Assembly: GCA_902582605.1 (NCBI GenBank)
Contig: CACHSP010000001.1
Coordinates: 186,001-250,000 of the forward strand
Length of the DNA stretch: 64,000 bases
Reading direction: 5' to 3'
Source of the DNA: an uncultured Pelagibacteraceae bacterium
Lineage (GTDB): Bacteria; Pseudomonadota; Alphaproteobacteria; Pelagibacterales; Pelagibacteraceae
The number at the start of each line of letters is the position of its first letter. Position 1 is the first letter of the stretch. The translations under genes and the position numbers were made by a program. Shown here one piece after another: positions 29,370-38,327 of this stretch. The notes under the pieces are model-generated. The model was not told the DNA's origin. It searched no databases and was given only the letters and a program-made list of their open reading frames with translations.

Positions 29370-29396
29370 TGGTCCATGATTCGATATCATGGGCCA
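29370..29396 (+). terminator. Hairpin between the aldehyde dehydrogenase and DUF779 genes
   Basis: TGGTCCATGAT (29370-29380) and ATCATGGGCCA (29386-29396) form an 11-base-pair stem with one G-U pair around the loop TCGAT. There is no U-tract after it, so it may be an mRNA-processing or attenuating hairpin and not a full terminator. It spans the possible ATG at 29389, which argues for the downstream start of the DUF779 gene. Confidence 0.6.
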
Positions 29397-29406
29397 GAGA
29401 AGAAAT

Positions 29407-29760
29407 ATGAAAGTATCTGCAACACATTCTGCACTAAGTTTATTGTCTGAACTAAAAGAAAAATATGGTGAAAAGTTAATGTTTCATCAATCAGGTGGAT
29501 GTTGTGATGGAAGTGCACCTATGTGTTTCCAAGAAGGTGAATTTCCATTGGGAGACAATGATATTAAACTTGGAGAAATAGGTGGAGTTCCATTTTATAT
29601 GAATGGTGATCAATATGAAAAATGGAAACACACTGATCTTACGATAGATGCCGTAAAGGGAATTGGTGGAATGTTTTCATTAGACAATGGAACTGGAAGA
29701 AGATTTTTGACTAAATCTGAAATATGTCTCGTAGTGGACAACGATAATCCAAATCATTAA
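29407..29760 (+). CDS. DUF779 domain-containing protein
   Basis: A 117-residue member of the DUF779 family, small proteins of unknown function found beside AldB/ExaC aldehyde dehydrogenases. The signature FHQSGGCCDGSAPMCF with three cysteines is complete, followed by GDNDIKLGEIGGVPFYM and a C-terminal GRRFLTKSEIC. The cysteine cluster could bind a metal. The ATG at 29407 follows the purine-rich AGAGAAGAAAT; an earlier ATG at 29389 is buried in a hairpin stem and is less likely. Confidence 0.88.
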   Translation: MKVSATHSALSLLSELKEKYGEKLMFHQSGGCCDGSAPMCFQEGEFPLGDNDIKLGEIGGVPFYMNGDQYEKWKHTDLTIDAVKGIGGMFSLDNGTGRRFLTKSEICLVVDNDNPNH

Positions 29761-29783
29761 ATAATCTCAAAATTTTAACTAAA

Positions 29784-30257
29784 ATGGCTATTTATCTTAG
29801 TTCCCAAAAAATAATTAAAGAATGGATTGATTATAATAATCATATGAATGTTTCTTACTATCTTTTAATTTTTGATAAATATGGTGCAGATACATTAAAT
29901 AATATTTTTAAAATGGGAGAACATTCAGCAAAAACAACAGGTAAAAGCACTATGATTGTTGAGTCAAATATTACTTATAATCAAGAATTAAAAGTTGACG
30001 ATGAAGTAGATATTAATTTAATTTTTTTCGATCATGATAAAAAAAGACTTCAATATAAAATGGAGATGATCCATAAGGAGAAAAAATATTTAGCATCGAC
30101 CATTGAAATCTTAGCTTTATATGTTGATTTAAATATAAGAAAAGTTTCTGAATTTGAAGCTGAAAAAGTCAAAATAATGGACGATTATATAAAAAAAAAC
30201 TCTTCAAATTTTAAAAGTGAAAATTTGAAATTCTCAAATAAATTAAAAAAAAATTAA
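29784..30257 (+). CDS. Hotdog-fold acyl-CoA thioesterase
   Basis: A 157-residue hotdog-fold protein. The opening EWIDYNNHMNVSYYLLIFDKY is the thioesterase active-site segment with the Asp-Tyr-Asn-x-His-Met-Asn motif of the 4-hydroxybenzoyl-CoA thioesterase group, close to the domain seen in betainyl-CoA thioesterases of carnitine breakdown. The central strand QYKMEMIHKEKKYLAST and a charged C-terminal helix follow. A role in acyl-CoA hydrolysis is safe; the substrate is not. The gene ends two bases before a strong hairpin. Confidence 0.8.
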   Translation: MAIYLSSQKIIKEWIDYNNHMNVSYYLLIFDKYGADTLNNIFKMGEHSAKTTGKSTMIVESNITYNQELKVDDEVDINLIFFDHDKKRLQYKMEMIHKEKKYLASTIEILALYVDLNIRKVSEFEAEKVKIMDDYIKKNSSNFKSENLKFSNKLKKN

Positions 30258-30288
30258 TATAACTTCCAGTCCGCTACTGGAAGTTATA
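30258..30288. terminator. Bidirectional terminator hairpin
   Basis: TATAACTTCCAGT (30258-30270) pairs perfectly over 13 bases with ACTGGAAGTTATA (30276-30288) around the loop CCGCT. It lies between two convergent genes, the thioesterase and the GYD protein, and AT-rich sequence on both sides can supply the weak U-tract, so it probably stops transcription both ways. Confidence 0.8.
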
Positions 30289-30295
30289 TATTAAA

Positions 30296-30613
30296 TTACT
30301 GACCGGGTGCTTTATAACCAATTTTACTTGCTTTTGATGTAGCTTTAGTAAAATCAATAGCCTCTAACATTGTTAAGTTTTTAACTGCACCAGATCCCTC
30401 AACAACTAATTTAATTGCTGCAAAATCATCAAAACTTGGCATTTCTGCTACAACAACAAAATCATATGAACCTCTTACAATATCCATGCTATGCATAGTT
30501 CCGCCCATTGCTTTTGTTAATTGTTCCACTACAGCTTTTCTATCACTTGTTGGATCTTTTAAAAATCCTTGAAAAGCTTTTTCAGTGTAGTTTCCCATTA
30601 TATATGCTTTCAT
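30296..30613 (-). CDS. GYD domain-containing protein
   Basis: A 105-residue single-domain GYD protein (COG4274), a ferredoxin-like fold of unknown function. The motif giving the name appears as VRGSYDFVVVAEMPSFDDFAAIKL at residues about 45-68, with a preceding MGGTMHSMDI and a following LTMLEAIDFTKA. An AAAAGGAG ribosome site precedes the ATG. Proteins of this type are sometimes near acyl-CoA or aldehyde metabolism genes, as here, but no activity is established. Confidence 0.82.
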   Translation of the reverse strand: MKAYIMGNYTEKAFQGFLKDPTSDRKAVVEQLTKAMGGTMHSMDIVRGSYDFVVVAEMPSFDDFAAIKLVVEGSGAVKNLTMLEAIDFTKATSKASKIGYKAPGQ

Positions 30614-30712
30614 ATAAACTCCTTTTTTTTGTTGTTAGAGTATCATCTAAACTTGTTAAATTAATGTGTAAAAATTACATAGTAGACACAACCTGCAGTA
30701 ATGTTAGATTAA

Positions 30713-32158
30713 ATGATGTACGAAAAATTTGGTCAATTCATTGATGGAAAATGGTGTCAATCCTCTGACAAATCTACATACGAAGTAATTAATCCAGCTA
30801 ATGAGGAAACTTTAGGTCACGCATCTAAGGCTACACCAAAAGATGTTGATAGAGCATTAAAATCTGCTGAAAAAGGTTTGCAGGTTTGGAAAAAAACACC
30901 TCCTTGGCAAAGGTCATACATCATAAGACGTATTGCCGATAAGATAAGAGAGAAACAAGATGTTTTAGCGAAATGGATGACATTAGAAGTTGGCAAACCT
31001 TTTGTAGAGGCTAAGGGTGAGGTAAATGGAGCTGCGGATATTTTTGAGTGGAACGCAGAAGAAACTAAAAGAATTTACGGTCAAACAGTTGAGAGTAGAT
31101 TTGAAGATACTAGAGTACATGTTTATTACCAACCAGTAGGTGTTGTAGCTGCATTATCTCCTTGGAATTTTCCAGCAGTTCTGTCTGCAAGAAAAATTTC
31201 TACAGCTTTAGCAGCTGGTTGTTCCGTAATAATTAAACCAGATGTGATAACTCCAGGAGTTGTAATGGAAATGGTAAATATTTGTAGTGAATGTGGTGTG
31301 CCACCAGGTGTAGTAAATCTTTTATCAGGAGATCCTCCTAGTATCGCTCAACAATTAATAGCATCTGATATTATAAAAAAGATTTCAATAACTGGCTCAT
31401 CAAGAGTTGGAAAATTAATTTTAAAACAAGCAGCTGATAAAGTCCAGAGAGTGACAATGGAGTTAAGTGGTCATTCTCCATTTATAGTTTTTGATGATGC
31501 TGATATTAAAAAAGCTACAGATATGGCAATCGCAGCAAAATTCAGAAATAATGGTCAAGTTTGTATATCGCCAAATAGATTTTATATTCAAGAGAGTAAA
31601 AAAGATGAGTTTGTAAATTTGTTTGTTGAAAAAACTAAAAAACTCAAAATTGGTAATGGAATGGATCCGTCTACACAATTAGGCCCATTAACAACTAAGA
31701 AAAGATTAAATGAAATTGAGGAATTGGTTGAAAAAACTAAACAAGAAGGTGCTAAAGTTTTATTAGGAGGAAAAAAACCAGCTGGATTCAATAAAGGTTT
31801 TTTTTATGAGCCAACTGTCTTTGATCATGTTAGAGACGATTTTACAATAATGAAACAAGAACCATTTGGACCACTTGTGCCCATGTTATCTTTTAAATCT
31901 TTTGATGAAGTTATAGAAAGAGCAAATAATCACGAGCTAGGTCTTTCAAGTTATATTTGTACAAATTCAATGGAAAAAGCACATAAAGCATCTGAACTAA
32001 TGGAAACAGGAACAGTTGCAGTTAATACTCCACTAGTTGCAATTGCAGAAGCTCCTTTTGGTGGTATAAAACAAGCTGGCTATGGTAGGGAAGGTGGATC
32101 AATGGCAATTAAAGATTATTTAAATGTAAAATATACTCATTTGGGTTTAAAAGGTTAG
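30713..32158 (+). CDS. Aldehyde dehydrogenase family (succinate-semialdehyde dehydrogenase-like)
   Basis: A 481-residue NAD(P)-dependent aldehyde dehydrogenase. It shows FGQFIDGKW at the start, VAALSPWNFPAVLSARKIS, the glutamate-bearing MELSGHSPFIVFDDADI, the cysteine in NNGQVCISPNRF and EPFGPLVPML. Overall it resembles the GabD/glycolaldehyde-type branch, but the Gly-Gly-Asn usually found before the glutamate-adjacent loop is Ser-Gly-His here. The next gene encodes a fumarylacetoacetate hydrolase-family enzyme after four bases, suggesting a joint catabolic route. Two adjacent ATGs (30713, 30716) could start it. Confidence 0.85.
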   Translation: MMYEKFGQFIDGKWCQSSDKSTYEVINPANEETLGHASKATPKDVDRALKSAEKGLQVWKKTPPWQRSYIIRRIADKIREKQDVLAKWMTLEVGKPFVEAKGEVNGAADIFEWNAEETKRIYGQTVESRFEDTRVHVYYQPVGVVAALSPWNFPAVLSARKISTALAAGCSVIIKPDVITPGVVMEMVNICSECGVPPGVVNLLSGDPPSIAQQLIASDIIKKISITGSSRVGKLILKQAADKVQRVTMELSGHSPFIVFDDADIKKATDMAIAAKFRNNGQVCISPNRFYIQESKKDEFVNLFVEKTKKLKIGNGMDPSTQLGPLTTKKRLNEIEELVEKTKQEGAKVLLGGKKPAGFNKGFFYEPTVFDHVRDDFTIMKQEPFGPLVPMLSFKSFDEVIERANNHELGLSSYICTNSMEKAHKASELMETGTVAVNTPLVAIAEAPFGGIKQAGYGREGGSMAIKDYLNVKYTHLGLKG

Positions 32159-32162
32159 ACTT

Positions 32163-33011
32163 ATGAAACTATTACGAATAGGCGAAAAAGGAAAAGAGAA
32201 ACCTGCAGTAATTGACGATCAAAATAATTACAAAGACTTATCATCAGTTATTGAAGATTTTAATCCAAAAACTTTAAATTTTGAAACTTTAAAAAAAATA
32301 AAAAACACAGATTTATCAAAGTTACCAACTATTGACTCAAATCAAAGAATAGGTGCGTGTGTCTCAAAACCTTCCAAGTTTATTGGAATAGGCTTAAACT
32401 TTAAAGATCATGCTGAGGAACAAAATTTACCAATTCCAAAAGAACCAATTATTTTTTCAAAGTTTACAAGTTGTATTACAGGACCAAATGATCCAATAGT
32501 TGTACCAAAAGGATCTAATCATACTGATTGGGAAGTTGAAATTGGTTTTGTAATTGGAAAAAAAGCTATTAATGTCAGTATTGAAAACGCCTTAGATCAT
32601 GTCCTTGGTTTTTTTCTAGTTAATGATGTGAGTGAAAGAGATTTTCAAAAGAATAGAGGTTTAACTTGGGATAAAGGAAAGGGTTTTGATACTTTCGGTC
32701 CTATAGGTCCATTCATAGTTACTACAGATGAATTACCAGACTATCAAAATTTAGATATGTTTTTAGATGTAAATGGGAAACGGATGCAAACTGGAAATAC
32801 AAGTAAAATGATTTTTGATATTAAAACTTTAGTTTCTTATATGAGCATGTGTATGAGTTTACACCCTGGTGATATTTGTTGTACTGGAACACCTCCAGGT
32901 GTTGGAGAGAATATGAAACCACCTCATTTTTTAAAAGGCGGGGAGGAAGTAGTTTTAGGTATAGATAAACTTGGTACTCAAAAACATCAGGTTGTTCCTT
33001 ACAAGGAATAA
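32163..33011 (+). CDS. Fumarylacetoacetate hydrolase-family protein
   Basis: A 282-residue FAH-superfamily enzyme. The core shows GIGLNFKDHAEEQNLPIP, SKFTSCITGPNDPI, the metal-binding DWEVEIGFVIGKKA, NDVSERDFQ, KGFDTFGPIGPFIVT and the C-terminal CTGTPPGVGENMKP. The form resembles 2,4-diketo-3-deoxy-sugar-acid hydrolases and ureidoglycolate lyase-like proteins, which cleave C-C or C-N bonds of keto acids with Mg. It is four bases after the semialdehyde dehydrogenase gene and likely acts just before it in sugar-acid or related catabolism; that pairing is inference. Confidence 0.85.
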   Translation: MKLLRIGEKGKEKPAVIDDQNNYKDLSSVIEDFNPKTLNFETLKKIKNTDLSKLPTIDSNQRIGACVSKPSKFIGIGLNFKDHAEEQNLPIPKEPIIFSKFTSCITGPNDPIVVPKGSNHTDWEVEIGFVIGKKAINVSIENALDHVLGFFLVNDVSERDFQKNRGLTWDKGKGFDTFGPIGPFIVTTDELPDYQNLDMFLDVNGKRMQTGNTSKMIFDIKTLVSYMSMCMSLHPGDICCTGTPPGVGENMKPPHFLKGGEEVVLGIDKLGTQKHQVVPYKE

Positions 33012-33030
33012 TATAAATTTTATTTATTAG

Positions 33031-33738
33031 ATGTTAGAAATATTTATTGCTTTAGGTGCGGGTTTGATAAGTTTTTTATCCCCATGTGTATTACCATTAA
33101 TACCTGGTTATATCTCTTATATTTCTGGTACTTCATTGAATGAATTAATAGAAAAAAAAAATATAAACTTAATTCCTATCATTCTTTTTACAATTGGTTT
33201 TTCAATTGTTTTTATTATTTTTGGTGCTGCTTCAACTTTTTTAGGCCAAGTATTATTACAAAATTCAAACGAATTGAGGGTTGGTGCTGGATTAGTAATC
33301 TGTATTTTATCTTTACATTTAATTGGAATTATAAATTTAAAATTTTTGAATTATGAAAAAAGACTTCAAACAAATAATAACACTAATTTTTTTAGCCCAA
33401 TATTAATTGGTATGGCTTTTGCTTTTGGTTGGACACCATGTATAGGTCCTATTCTTGGATCAATCTTAGCACTTGCCTCAACAGAGGAGAGTATTAATAG
33501 AGGTATAATACTTTTATCGTTTTATTCTTTAGGACTTGCTTTACCATTTATTTTATCAGGTTACTTAATTCAAAAATTTTTAATTTTTTCAAAAAATTTT
33601 AAAAAGAACATTAATTTAATTTCAAAAATTGGTGGTGTAATATTATTAATTACCGGTATATTAATATTAACAAACCAGTTACAAGCATTAGGTTATTATT
33701 TACTTAATATATTTCCTTTTTTGCAAAACTTTGGATGA
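33031..33738 (+). CDS. ccdA: Cytochrome c biogenesis protein CcdA
   Basis: A 235-residue membrane protein with six predicted helices, which carries electrons from cytoplasmic thioredoxin to the periplasm for apocytochrome c reduction. The two redox cysteines are in FLSPCVLPLIPGY (Cys19) and GWTPCIGPILGS, in the duplicated transmembrane half-repeats. No DsbD-like periplasmic domains are fused. The stop is followed directly by the reductase gene. Confidence 0.9.
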   Translation: MLEIFIALGAGLISFLSPCVLPLIPGYISYISGTSLNELIEKKNINLIPIILFTIGFSIVFIIFGAASTFLGQVLLQNSNELRVGAGLVICILSLHLIGIINLKFLNYEKRLQTNNNTNFFSPILIGMAFAFGWTPCIGPILGSILALASTEESINRGIILLSFYSLGLALPFILSGYLIQKFLIFSKNFKKNINLISKIGGVILLITGILILTNQLQALGYYLLNIFPFLQNFG

Positions 33739-33744
33739 TTGATT

Positions 33745-34329
33745 ATGAAGATTTATCAAATTGACTCAAGCGCTAGAAAAGATGGATCGACCTCAAGAGC
33801 TTTAGCTAAAAAGTTACTTGAAAAAATAAAAAAACCTGAAGATGAAGTTATTTATAGAGATTTAAATGAAGAGATGGTTTTTGTGAGTGGCTTAACAGAA
33901 TCTGGAATGAATATTGACGAAAAAGATCAAAATGAAAATCACAAAAAAATGTTTGAGCTCTCTAATCAACTCGTAAAAGAGCTCAAAGAGAGTGATATTA
34001 TAATAATCTCAGCACCAATTTATAATTATGGCCCTCCTGCAACTTTAAAAGCTTGGTCGGATTTAGCAGCAAGAATTGGAGAAACATTTAAATTTAAACC
34101 CAATGGTAGAAGAGAAGGTTTGTTAAAAAATAAAAGAGCTTATTTGGTAATTACATCTGGAGGAACTAAGTTGAACAGTAATGAGGACTTTTTAACTCCT
34201 TGGTTGAAATTTATTTTGAATTTTTTTGGTATAGAAAAAGTTGAGACAATCAGTGCAGATCAAATGGCTTTAGATTATGAAAAATCAATTAAAGAAGCTC
34301 ACGCACAAATTGATAAAATAAAACTATAA
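33745..34329 (+). CDS. FMN-dependent NADH-azoreductase-like flavoprotein
   Basis: A 194-residue flavodoxin-fold protein related to AzoR/NAD(P)H quinone reductases. It opens KIYQIDSSARKDGSTSRALA (phosphate-binding loop), has DIIIISAPIYNYGPPATLKAWSD over the flavin, and KRAYLVITSGGT after it. Quinone or azo reduction with NAD(P)H is the family activity; the physiological electron acceptor is unknown. A TTG at 33739 adjoins the ccdA stop, but the ATG at 33745 is preferred. Confidence 0.82.
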   Translation: MKIYQIDSSARKDGSTSRALAKKLLEKIKKPEDEVIYRDLNEEMVFVSGLTESGMNIDEKDQNENHKKMFELSNQLVKELKESDIIIISAPIYNYGPPATLKAWSDLAARIGETFKFKPNGRREGLLKNKRAYLVITSGGTKLNSNEDFLTPWLKFILNFFGIEKVETISADQMALDYEKSIKEAHAQIDKIKL

Positions 34330-34341
34330 TTAAATTTAACT

Positions 34342-34369
34342 TTGAAATTTTGATTTGTTCTTTTCTAAT
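34342..34369 (+). promoter_or_regulatory. Candidate promoter upstream of the TPP riboswitch
   Basis: TTGAAA at 34342-34347 and TCTAAT at 34364-34369 are separated by 16 bases, which would place the transcription start about 20 bases before the riboswitch. The match is moderate in a very AT-rich region, so this is a suggestion only. Confidence 0.35.
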
Positions 34370-34395
34370 TCAATAAAATAAATTAATATATTTTT

Positions 34396-34457
34396 AGGGG
34401 TGTCTTAACAGACTGAGATTAAACCCTATGAACCTGTCCGGTAATTCAGAAAGGGAA
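34396..34457 (+). promoter_or_regulatory. Thiamine pyrophosphate (TPP) riboswitch, THI element
   Basis: The conserved THI-box order is present: AGGGGTGTC (34396-34404), the pyrimidine-binding GACTGAGAT (34411-34419), AAACCCTATGAACCTG (34421-34435), and the variable P4/P5 arm CTG...CAG closing before AAAGGGA. The last conserved element, AAGGGA (34451-34456), lies only four bases before the ATG of the next gene and doubles as its Shine-Dalgarno sequence. TPP binding would therefore sequester the ribosome site, meaning translational repression by thiamine. The element is compact, at about 60 bases. Confidence 0.92.
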
Positions 34458-34459
34458 CA

Positions 34460-35905
34460 ATGGATAAAACGTATTTTTTAACACAATCAACTTCATTATC
34501 TTTGGTAATTTTTGTATGTTTAATTTTTTTATCATTTGGAATTTATTACTCTAATAACTATCGAGGTTTAAAAAACTATTTAACTGCAAATAGAAATATT
34601 GGATTTCTCTCATTAACCACAAGTTTGACATCATCAGCATTAGGTGCATGGATTCTTTTTGGTCCTGCCTCTGCTGCAACTTGGGGAGGATTAGGTGCAG
34701 TAATTGGGTATTCTCTAGGGACAGCTTTTCCAATGTTTATTTTTATATATCTTGGAAAAAAAATTAGAAAAGAGTTTCCTCAAGGTTCCACGCTCATTGA
34801 ATTTTTAAGAAAAAAATTTGGTAAAAGTTTATTTAAACTTATTTTGCTGATGACAATTTTTTATATGTTTATTTTCTTATGTGCTGAAGTTACAGCAGTT
34901 GCAGTTTTGATTAACTATATTTCAGGTGCTGAACTTTGGATTACTGCTTTAATCGTGCTTTTGTGTACTTTAACTTATACTTTATATGGTGGATTAAAAG
35001 CTTCCATATTGACTGATAACATTCAAATGTTTGTCATTGGTTTTTTATTATTAATTTCTTTAATATATATTTTGTCTTTCACAGGATCAAAATTTTCATT
35101 TAATTTTGTAAAAGAAAAAAACCCACATCTTTTAAGTGGATCTTATTTGCCTGGTTATACCTCTGGTTTAACTTTTTTTATTGCTGTAGCAGCAACAAAT
35201 CTATTTCATCAAGGCAATTGGCAACGTATTTATGCAGCAAAAGATTATAAAACTTTAAAAAAAAGTTTGATTATATCTTTTTTGATAATTGTTCCGATTG
35301 TTTTTTTTATGGGTTTAACAGGACTTGTGGCTTTCTCACTTAACTCATCAATTAGACCTGATCTCGGTTTTTTTTACTTATTACTGAATGAACAAGCAAT
35401 ATTTTTATCAATAGTAATTATTATTTTAGGTCTAGCATTAACAATTTCAACTGTAGATACCTTAATTAATGCAATATCAAGTTTAATTATAGTCGATGGA
35501 AAAGCTACATTTAGATTTAAAAAAAAGACTAATTATATAAATTTTTCAAAATATATAATTGTATTTTTATCCATAATATCTTTTACAATTGCATCTTATG
35601 GCTTTGATATTTTATATTTGTTTTTACTGGCAGACTTATTTTGTTGCGCGTTCGTTTTAACAGTTTTTTATAGTTTTTATAATAAGATTGATGAAAAAAA
35701 TGCATATATATCAATCCTTATTGGGTTTTTAGCCGGATTTTTGTTATTCCCTTCACCAGATTTCTCAAAAAGTTTATTAGTTGGAATATTGTTATCAAAA
35801 GAAATATTTAGTCCTTTTATATCCCAATCATTATTATTTTTGTCATTTATCATTGCAACTTTTTTACCTTTTTTGGTTCTTAAGGCTCAAAAGATCAAAT
35901 TTTAG
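34460..35905 (+). CDS. thiV: Sodium:solute symporter, thiV-type (putative thiamine-precursor transporter)
   Basis: A 481-residue protein with about 13 hydrophobic helices of the sodium:solute symporter family (SLSLVIFVCLIFLSFGIYY, SLTTSLTSSALGAWILFGP, and a Na-site segment near TYTLYGGLKASILTDN). It lies directly behind a TPP riboswitch, which fits the SAR11 gene known as thiV, proposed to import the pyrimidine precursor HMP or a related compound. SAR11 bacteria generally make thiazole (thiG is in this window) but lack thiC. The identification rests on family plus riboswitch; substrate is inferred. Confidence 0.85.
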   Translation: MDKTYFLTQSTSLSLVIFVCLIFLSFGIYYSNNYRGLKNYLTANRNIGFLSLTTSLTSSALGAWILFGPASAATWGGLGAVIGYSLGTAFPMFIFIYLGKKIRKEFPQGSTLIEFLRKKFGKSLFKLILLMTIFYMFIFLCAEVTAVAVLINYISGAELWITALIVLLCTLTYTLYGGLKASILTDNIQMFVIGFLLLISLIYILSFTGSKFSFNFVKEKNPHLLSGSYLPGYTSGLTFFIAVAATNLFHQGNWQRIYAAKDYKTLKKSLIISFLIIVPIVFFMGLTGLVAFSLNSSIRPDLGFFYLLLNEQAIFLSIVIIILGLALTISTVDTLINAISSLIIVDGKATFRFKKKTNYINFSKYIIVFLSIISFTIASYGFDILYLFLLADLFCCAFVLTVFYSFYNKIDEKNAYISILIGFLAGFLLFPSPDFSKSLLVGILLSKEIFSPFISQSLLFLSFIIATFLPFLVLKAQKIKF

Positions 35906-35946
35906 TCGATTGTATTAAGTGAATTAATAGTTATATAACTGACCGA

Positions 35947-36882
35947 ATGTCAGAAAATCAAATAGTAATTAATTATCTCTCTAAGGTTTATGATAATGGC
36001 TTTAATGCTTTAAAAAATATAAACCTCAGTATCAAAAAAGGAGAAATTTTTGCGATGCTTGGACCGAATGGTGCAGGTAAAACTACTTTGATTAGCATTA
36101 TTTGTGGCATTGTAAAACCATCATCAGGAAAAGTTACAGTTGAAGACTTTGATATCATTGAGGATTATAGGGAAACAAGATCACGCATAGGACTCGTTCC
36201 TCAAGAATTAACTTTAGAGCAATTTGAAACTGTTTTTAATAACGTTTCTTATTCAAGAGGTTTGTATGGAAAAAAACCTGATCCAAAGCATATTGAAAAA
36301 ATTTTGAAACAACTCAGTCTTTGGGACAAAAAAGATTTAATCTTGCGAAAATTATCAGGTGGAATGAAAAGAAGAGTTTTAATCGCTAAAGCATTGTCTC
36401 ATGAACCAAAAATTTTGTTCTTAGATGAACCTACTGCTGGTGTAGATGTTGAATTGAGACAAGAGATGTGGAAGGTAGTAAAATCATTAAGAGAAATAGG
36501 TGTTACAATTATTTTAACAACTCATTATATTGAAGAGGCCGAAGCGATTGCTGATCGAGTGGGAGTTATTAATCAAGGAGAAATTATTATTGTAGAACAA
36601 AAGAAAGAACTTATAAAAAAAATGGGTCGAAAAGTTTTATCAGTTGAATTACAGGAGGAAATTCAAGATATTCCAGACTCATTAAAAAAATATAATTTGA
36701 TTATCGGAAATAATAAAATGTCGCTAGTTTACACTTATAACCTCGAAGAAAAACAGACAGGGATTACAAATCTTTTACAAGATATAAAAGACTCAGGATT
36801 GAAATTGAGAGATTTAAAAACAGAACAAAGTAATTTAGAAAAAATATTTGTAACTTTAGTAAGGGAAAATAATGAAAATTAA
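35947..36882 (+). CDS. ABC-2 type exporter, ATP-binding subunit
   Basis: A 311-residue ATPase of the NodI/DrrA-like class. Walker A is [14 protein letters not shown], the Q-loop is GLVPQEL, the signature is [16 protein letters not shown], Walker B is [12 protein letters not shown] and the switch histidine is in TTHYIEEAE. The C-terminal 80 residues form the accessory domain of exporters. It overlaps the permease gene by 11 bases and so forms a two-gene transporter. The cargo is not identifiable; drugs, lipids or polysaccharides are common for the class. Confidence 0.9.
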   Translation: MSENQIVINYLSKVYDNGFNALKNINLSIKKGEIFAMLGPNGAGKTTLISIICGIVKPSSGKVTVEDFDIIEDYRETRSRIGLVPQELTLEQFETVFNNVSYSRGLYGKKPDPKHIEKILKQLSLWDKKDLILRKLSGGMKRRVLIAKALSHEPKILFLDEPTAGVDVELRQEMWKVVKSLREIGVTIILTTHYIEEAEAIADRVGVINQGEIIIVEQKKELIKKMGRKVLSVELQEEIQDIPDSLKKYNLIIGNNKMSLVYTYNLEEKQTGITNLLQDIKDSGLKLRDLKTEQSNLEKIFVTLVRENNEN

Positions 36883-37639
36883 TTATTATGGATTTAAAGC
36901 TATTTACTTTCATGAAATGGATAGATTTAGACGAACTTTAGGTCAATCTCTTTTATCACCAGTAATTTCAACATCATTATATTTTATTGTTTTTGGTTCT
37001 GTCATCGGTGGTTACGTTCAAAAAATTGATGGTATCAGTTATGGATCTTTTATAGTTCCAGGATTGCTGATGTTAACTCTATTAACTCAATCAATAAGTA
37101 ATACATCTTTTGGAATATTTTTTCCCAAATTTAATGGGACTATTTATGAGATTTTAGCTGCACCTATATCCGCTTATGAAATTGTATTGGCATTTGTAAG
37201 TGCTGGAGCTACCAAAACACTGATTGTTGGTTTTGTAATTTTTTTGACAGCACAATTTTTTGCTGATGTACAAGTTCAATATCCATTGCTAATGATTTTT
37301 TTATTAGTTCTCGTTTCTTTTACATTTGCATTATTTGGATTTTTAGTTGGTTTAGTTAGCAAGGACTTTGAACAGATGTCAATAATCCCATCTTTTGTGA
37401 TAACACCAATGGTATTTTTAGGTGGAAGTCTTTACTCATTAGATATGTTACCTGAATTTTGGCAAGTAGTTACTTATTTTAATCCAGTTGTTTACCTAAT
37501 TAGTAGCCTTAGATACTCTTTCTATGGCATATCAGATTTTAATATTTGGATTAGTGTAGGTTTAATGGTGTTATTTTTGTCAGTTTGCGTAATTATTGTC
37601 TCTATATTACTTAAAAAAGGTTACAGCATTAAGTCTTAA
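36872..37639 (+). CDS. ABC-2 type exporter, permease subunit
   Basis: A 255-residue membrane protein with six helices of the ABC-2 family. Typical parts are the N-terminal [44 protein letters not shown] and the C-terminal [20 protein letters not shown] motif. It pairs with the preceding ATPase (11-base overlap). The gene ends seven bases before a convergent nucleotidyltransferase gene. Confidence 0.88.
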   Translation: MKINYYGFKAIYFHEMDRFRRTLGQSLLSPVISTSLYFIVFGSVIGGYVQKIDGISYGSFIVPGLLMLTLLTQSISNTSFGIFFPKFNGTIYEILAAPISAYEIVLAFVSAGATKTLIVGFVIFLTAQFFADVQVQYPLLMIFLLVLVSFTFALFGFLVGLVSKDFEQMSIIPSFVITPMVFLGGSLYSLDMLPEFWQVVTYFNPVVYLISSLRYSFYGISDFNIWISVGLMVLFLSVCVIIVSILLKKGYSIKS

Positions 37640-37646
37640 AAGAGAT

Positions 37647-38327
37647 TTATTTAAAAATTTTTTTGAGTTTTTTTAGGTTATCTAGATTATCAACTGTGTA
37701 CCATTTTTTTGGCATTACATCAGAAACATATAATTGTCTGATTTTAATTAATCTTTTCCAGAGAGTATTAAAATCATCAGTTGGTTTAACTTTATCATTA
37801 ATCTTTTTTGGATTTAATATTTGAATACCGGTACAGTAAATATCAGATTTTTGTGTTCTTGAGAGTTTTTTAACAATATTTTTTTTTTTAAAAATAAAAT
37901 CTCCCGCTAATCCTTTAATTGGTTTTGTTGGAATTAACATGCATAAGGGCTGACCTTTTTTATAATAATCTCTCTCAAGTTTTTTAAAATCAATGTTAGT
38001 GACGTTGTCGCAAGTTAAGACATAAATTGGAGAGTTAAATGATTTAAATATAGAGTTGAATATCCACCAAGAATTACCTCTTTTGTCTGTATTTATTATT
38101 GATGAAACTTTTTCTTCTATTAAATGTTTAGCTAAAATAGGCCCTTTATAACCAACTGAAATATGAACAAAGTTTAAATATTTTTTCAGTCTTTTGATAC
38201 CTCTTGCGATTAATGAAGTTTGTTTAAATTTAACCAAACCTTTAGGAATTTTTTTGGTAAGTGGCATTAATCTGGTTCCTCGACCAGCTGCCATTATAAA
38301 AGCATGATTTATTTTTTTATAAGTCAT
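37647..38327 (-). CDS. Sugar-phosphate nucleotidyltransferase-like protein
   Basis: A 226-residue nucleotidyltransferase with the signature AAGRGTRLMPLTKKIPKGLVK (residues 13-33), followed by a metal-binding DNV (VLTCDNVTNID) and a Gly-poor C-terminus. This is the fold of enzymes that make NDP- or CDP-activated sugars or choline for surface polymers. It overlaps the epimerase/dehydratase gene by 11 bases on the same strand, so the two probably act in one glycan pathway. The substrate is not determinable. Confidence 0.78.
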   Translation of the reverse strand: MTYKKINHAFIMAAGRGTRLMPLTKKIPKGLVKFKQTSLIARGIKRLKKYLNFVHISVGYKGPILAKHLIEEKVSSIINTDKRGNSWWIFNSIFKSFNSPIYVLTCDNVTNIDFKKLERDYYKKGQPLCMLIPTKPIKGLAGDFIFKKKNIVKKLSRTQKSDIYCTGIQILNPKKINDKVKPTDDFNTLWKRLIKIRQLYVSDVMPKKWYTVDNLDNLKKLKKIFK

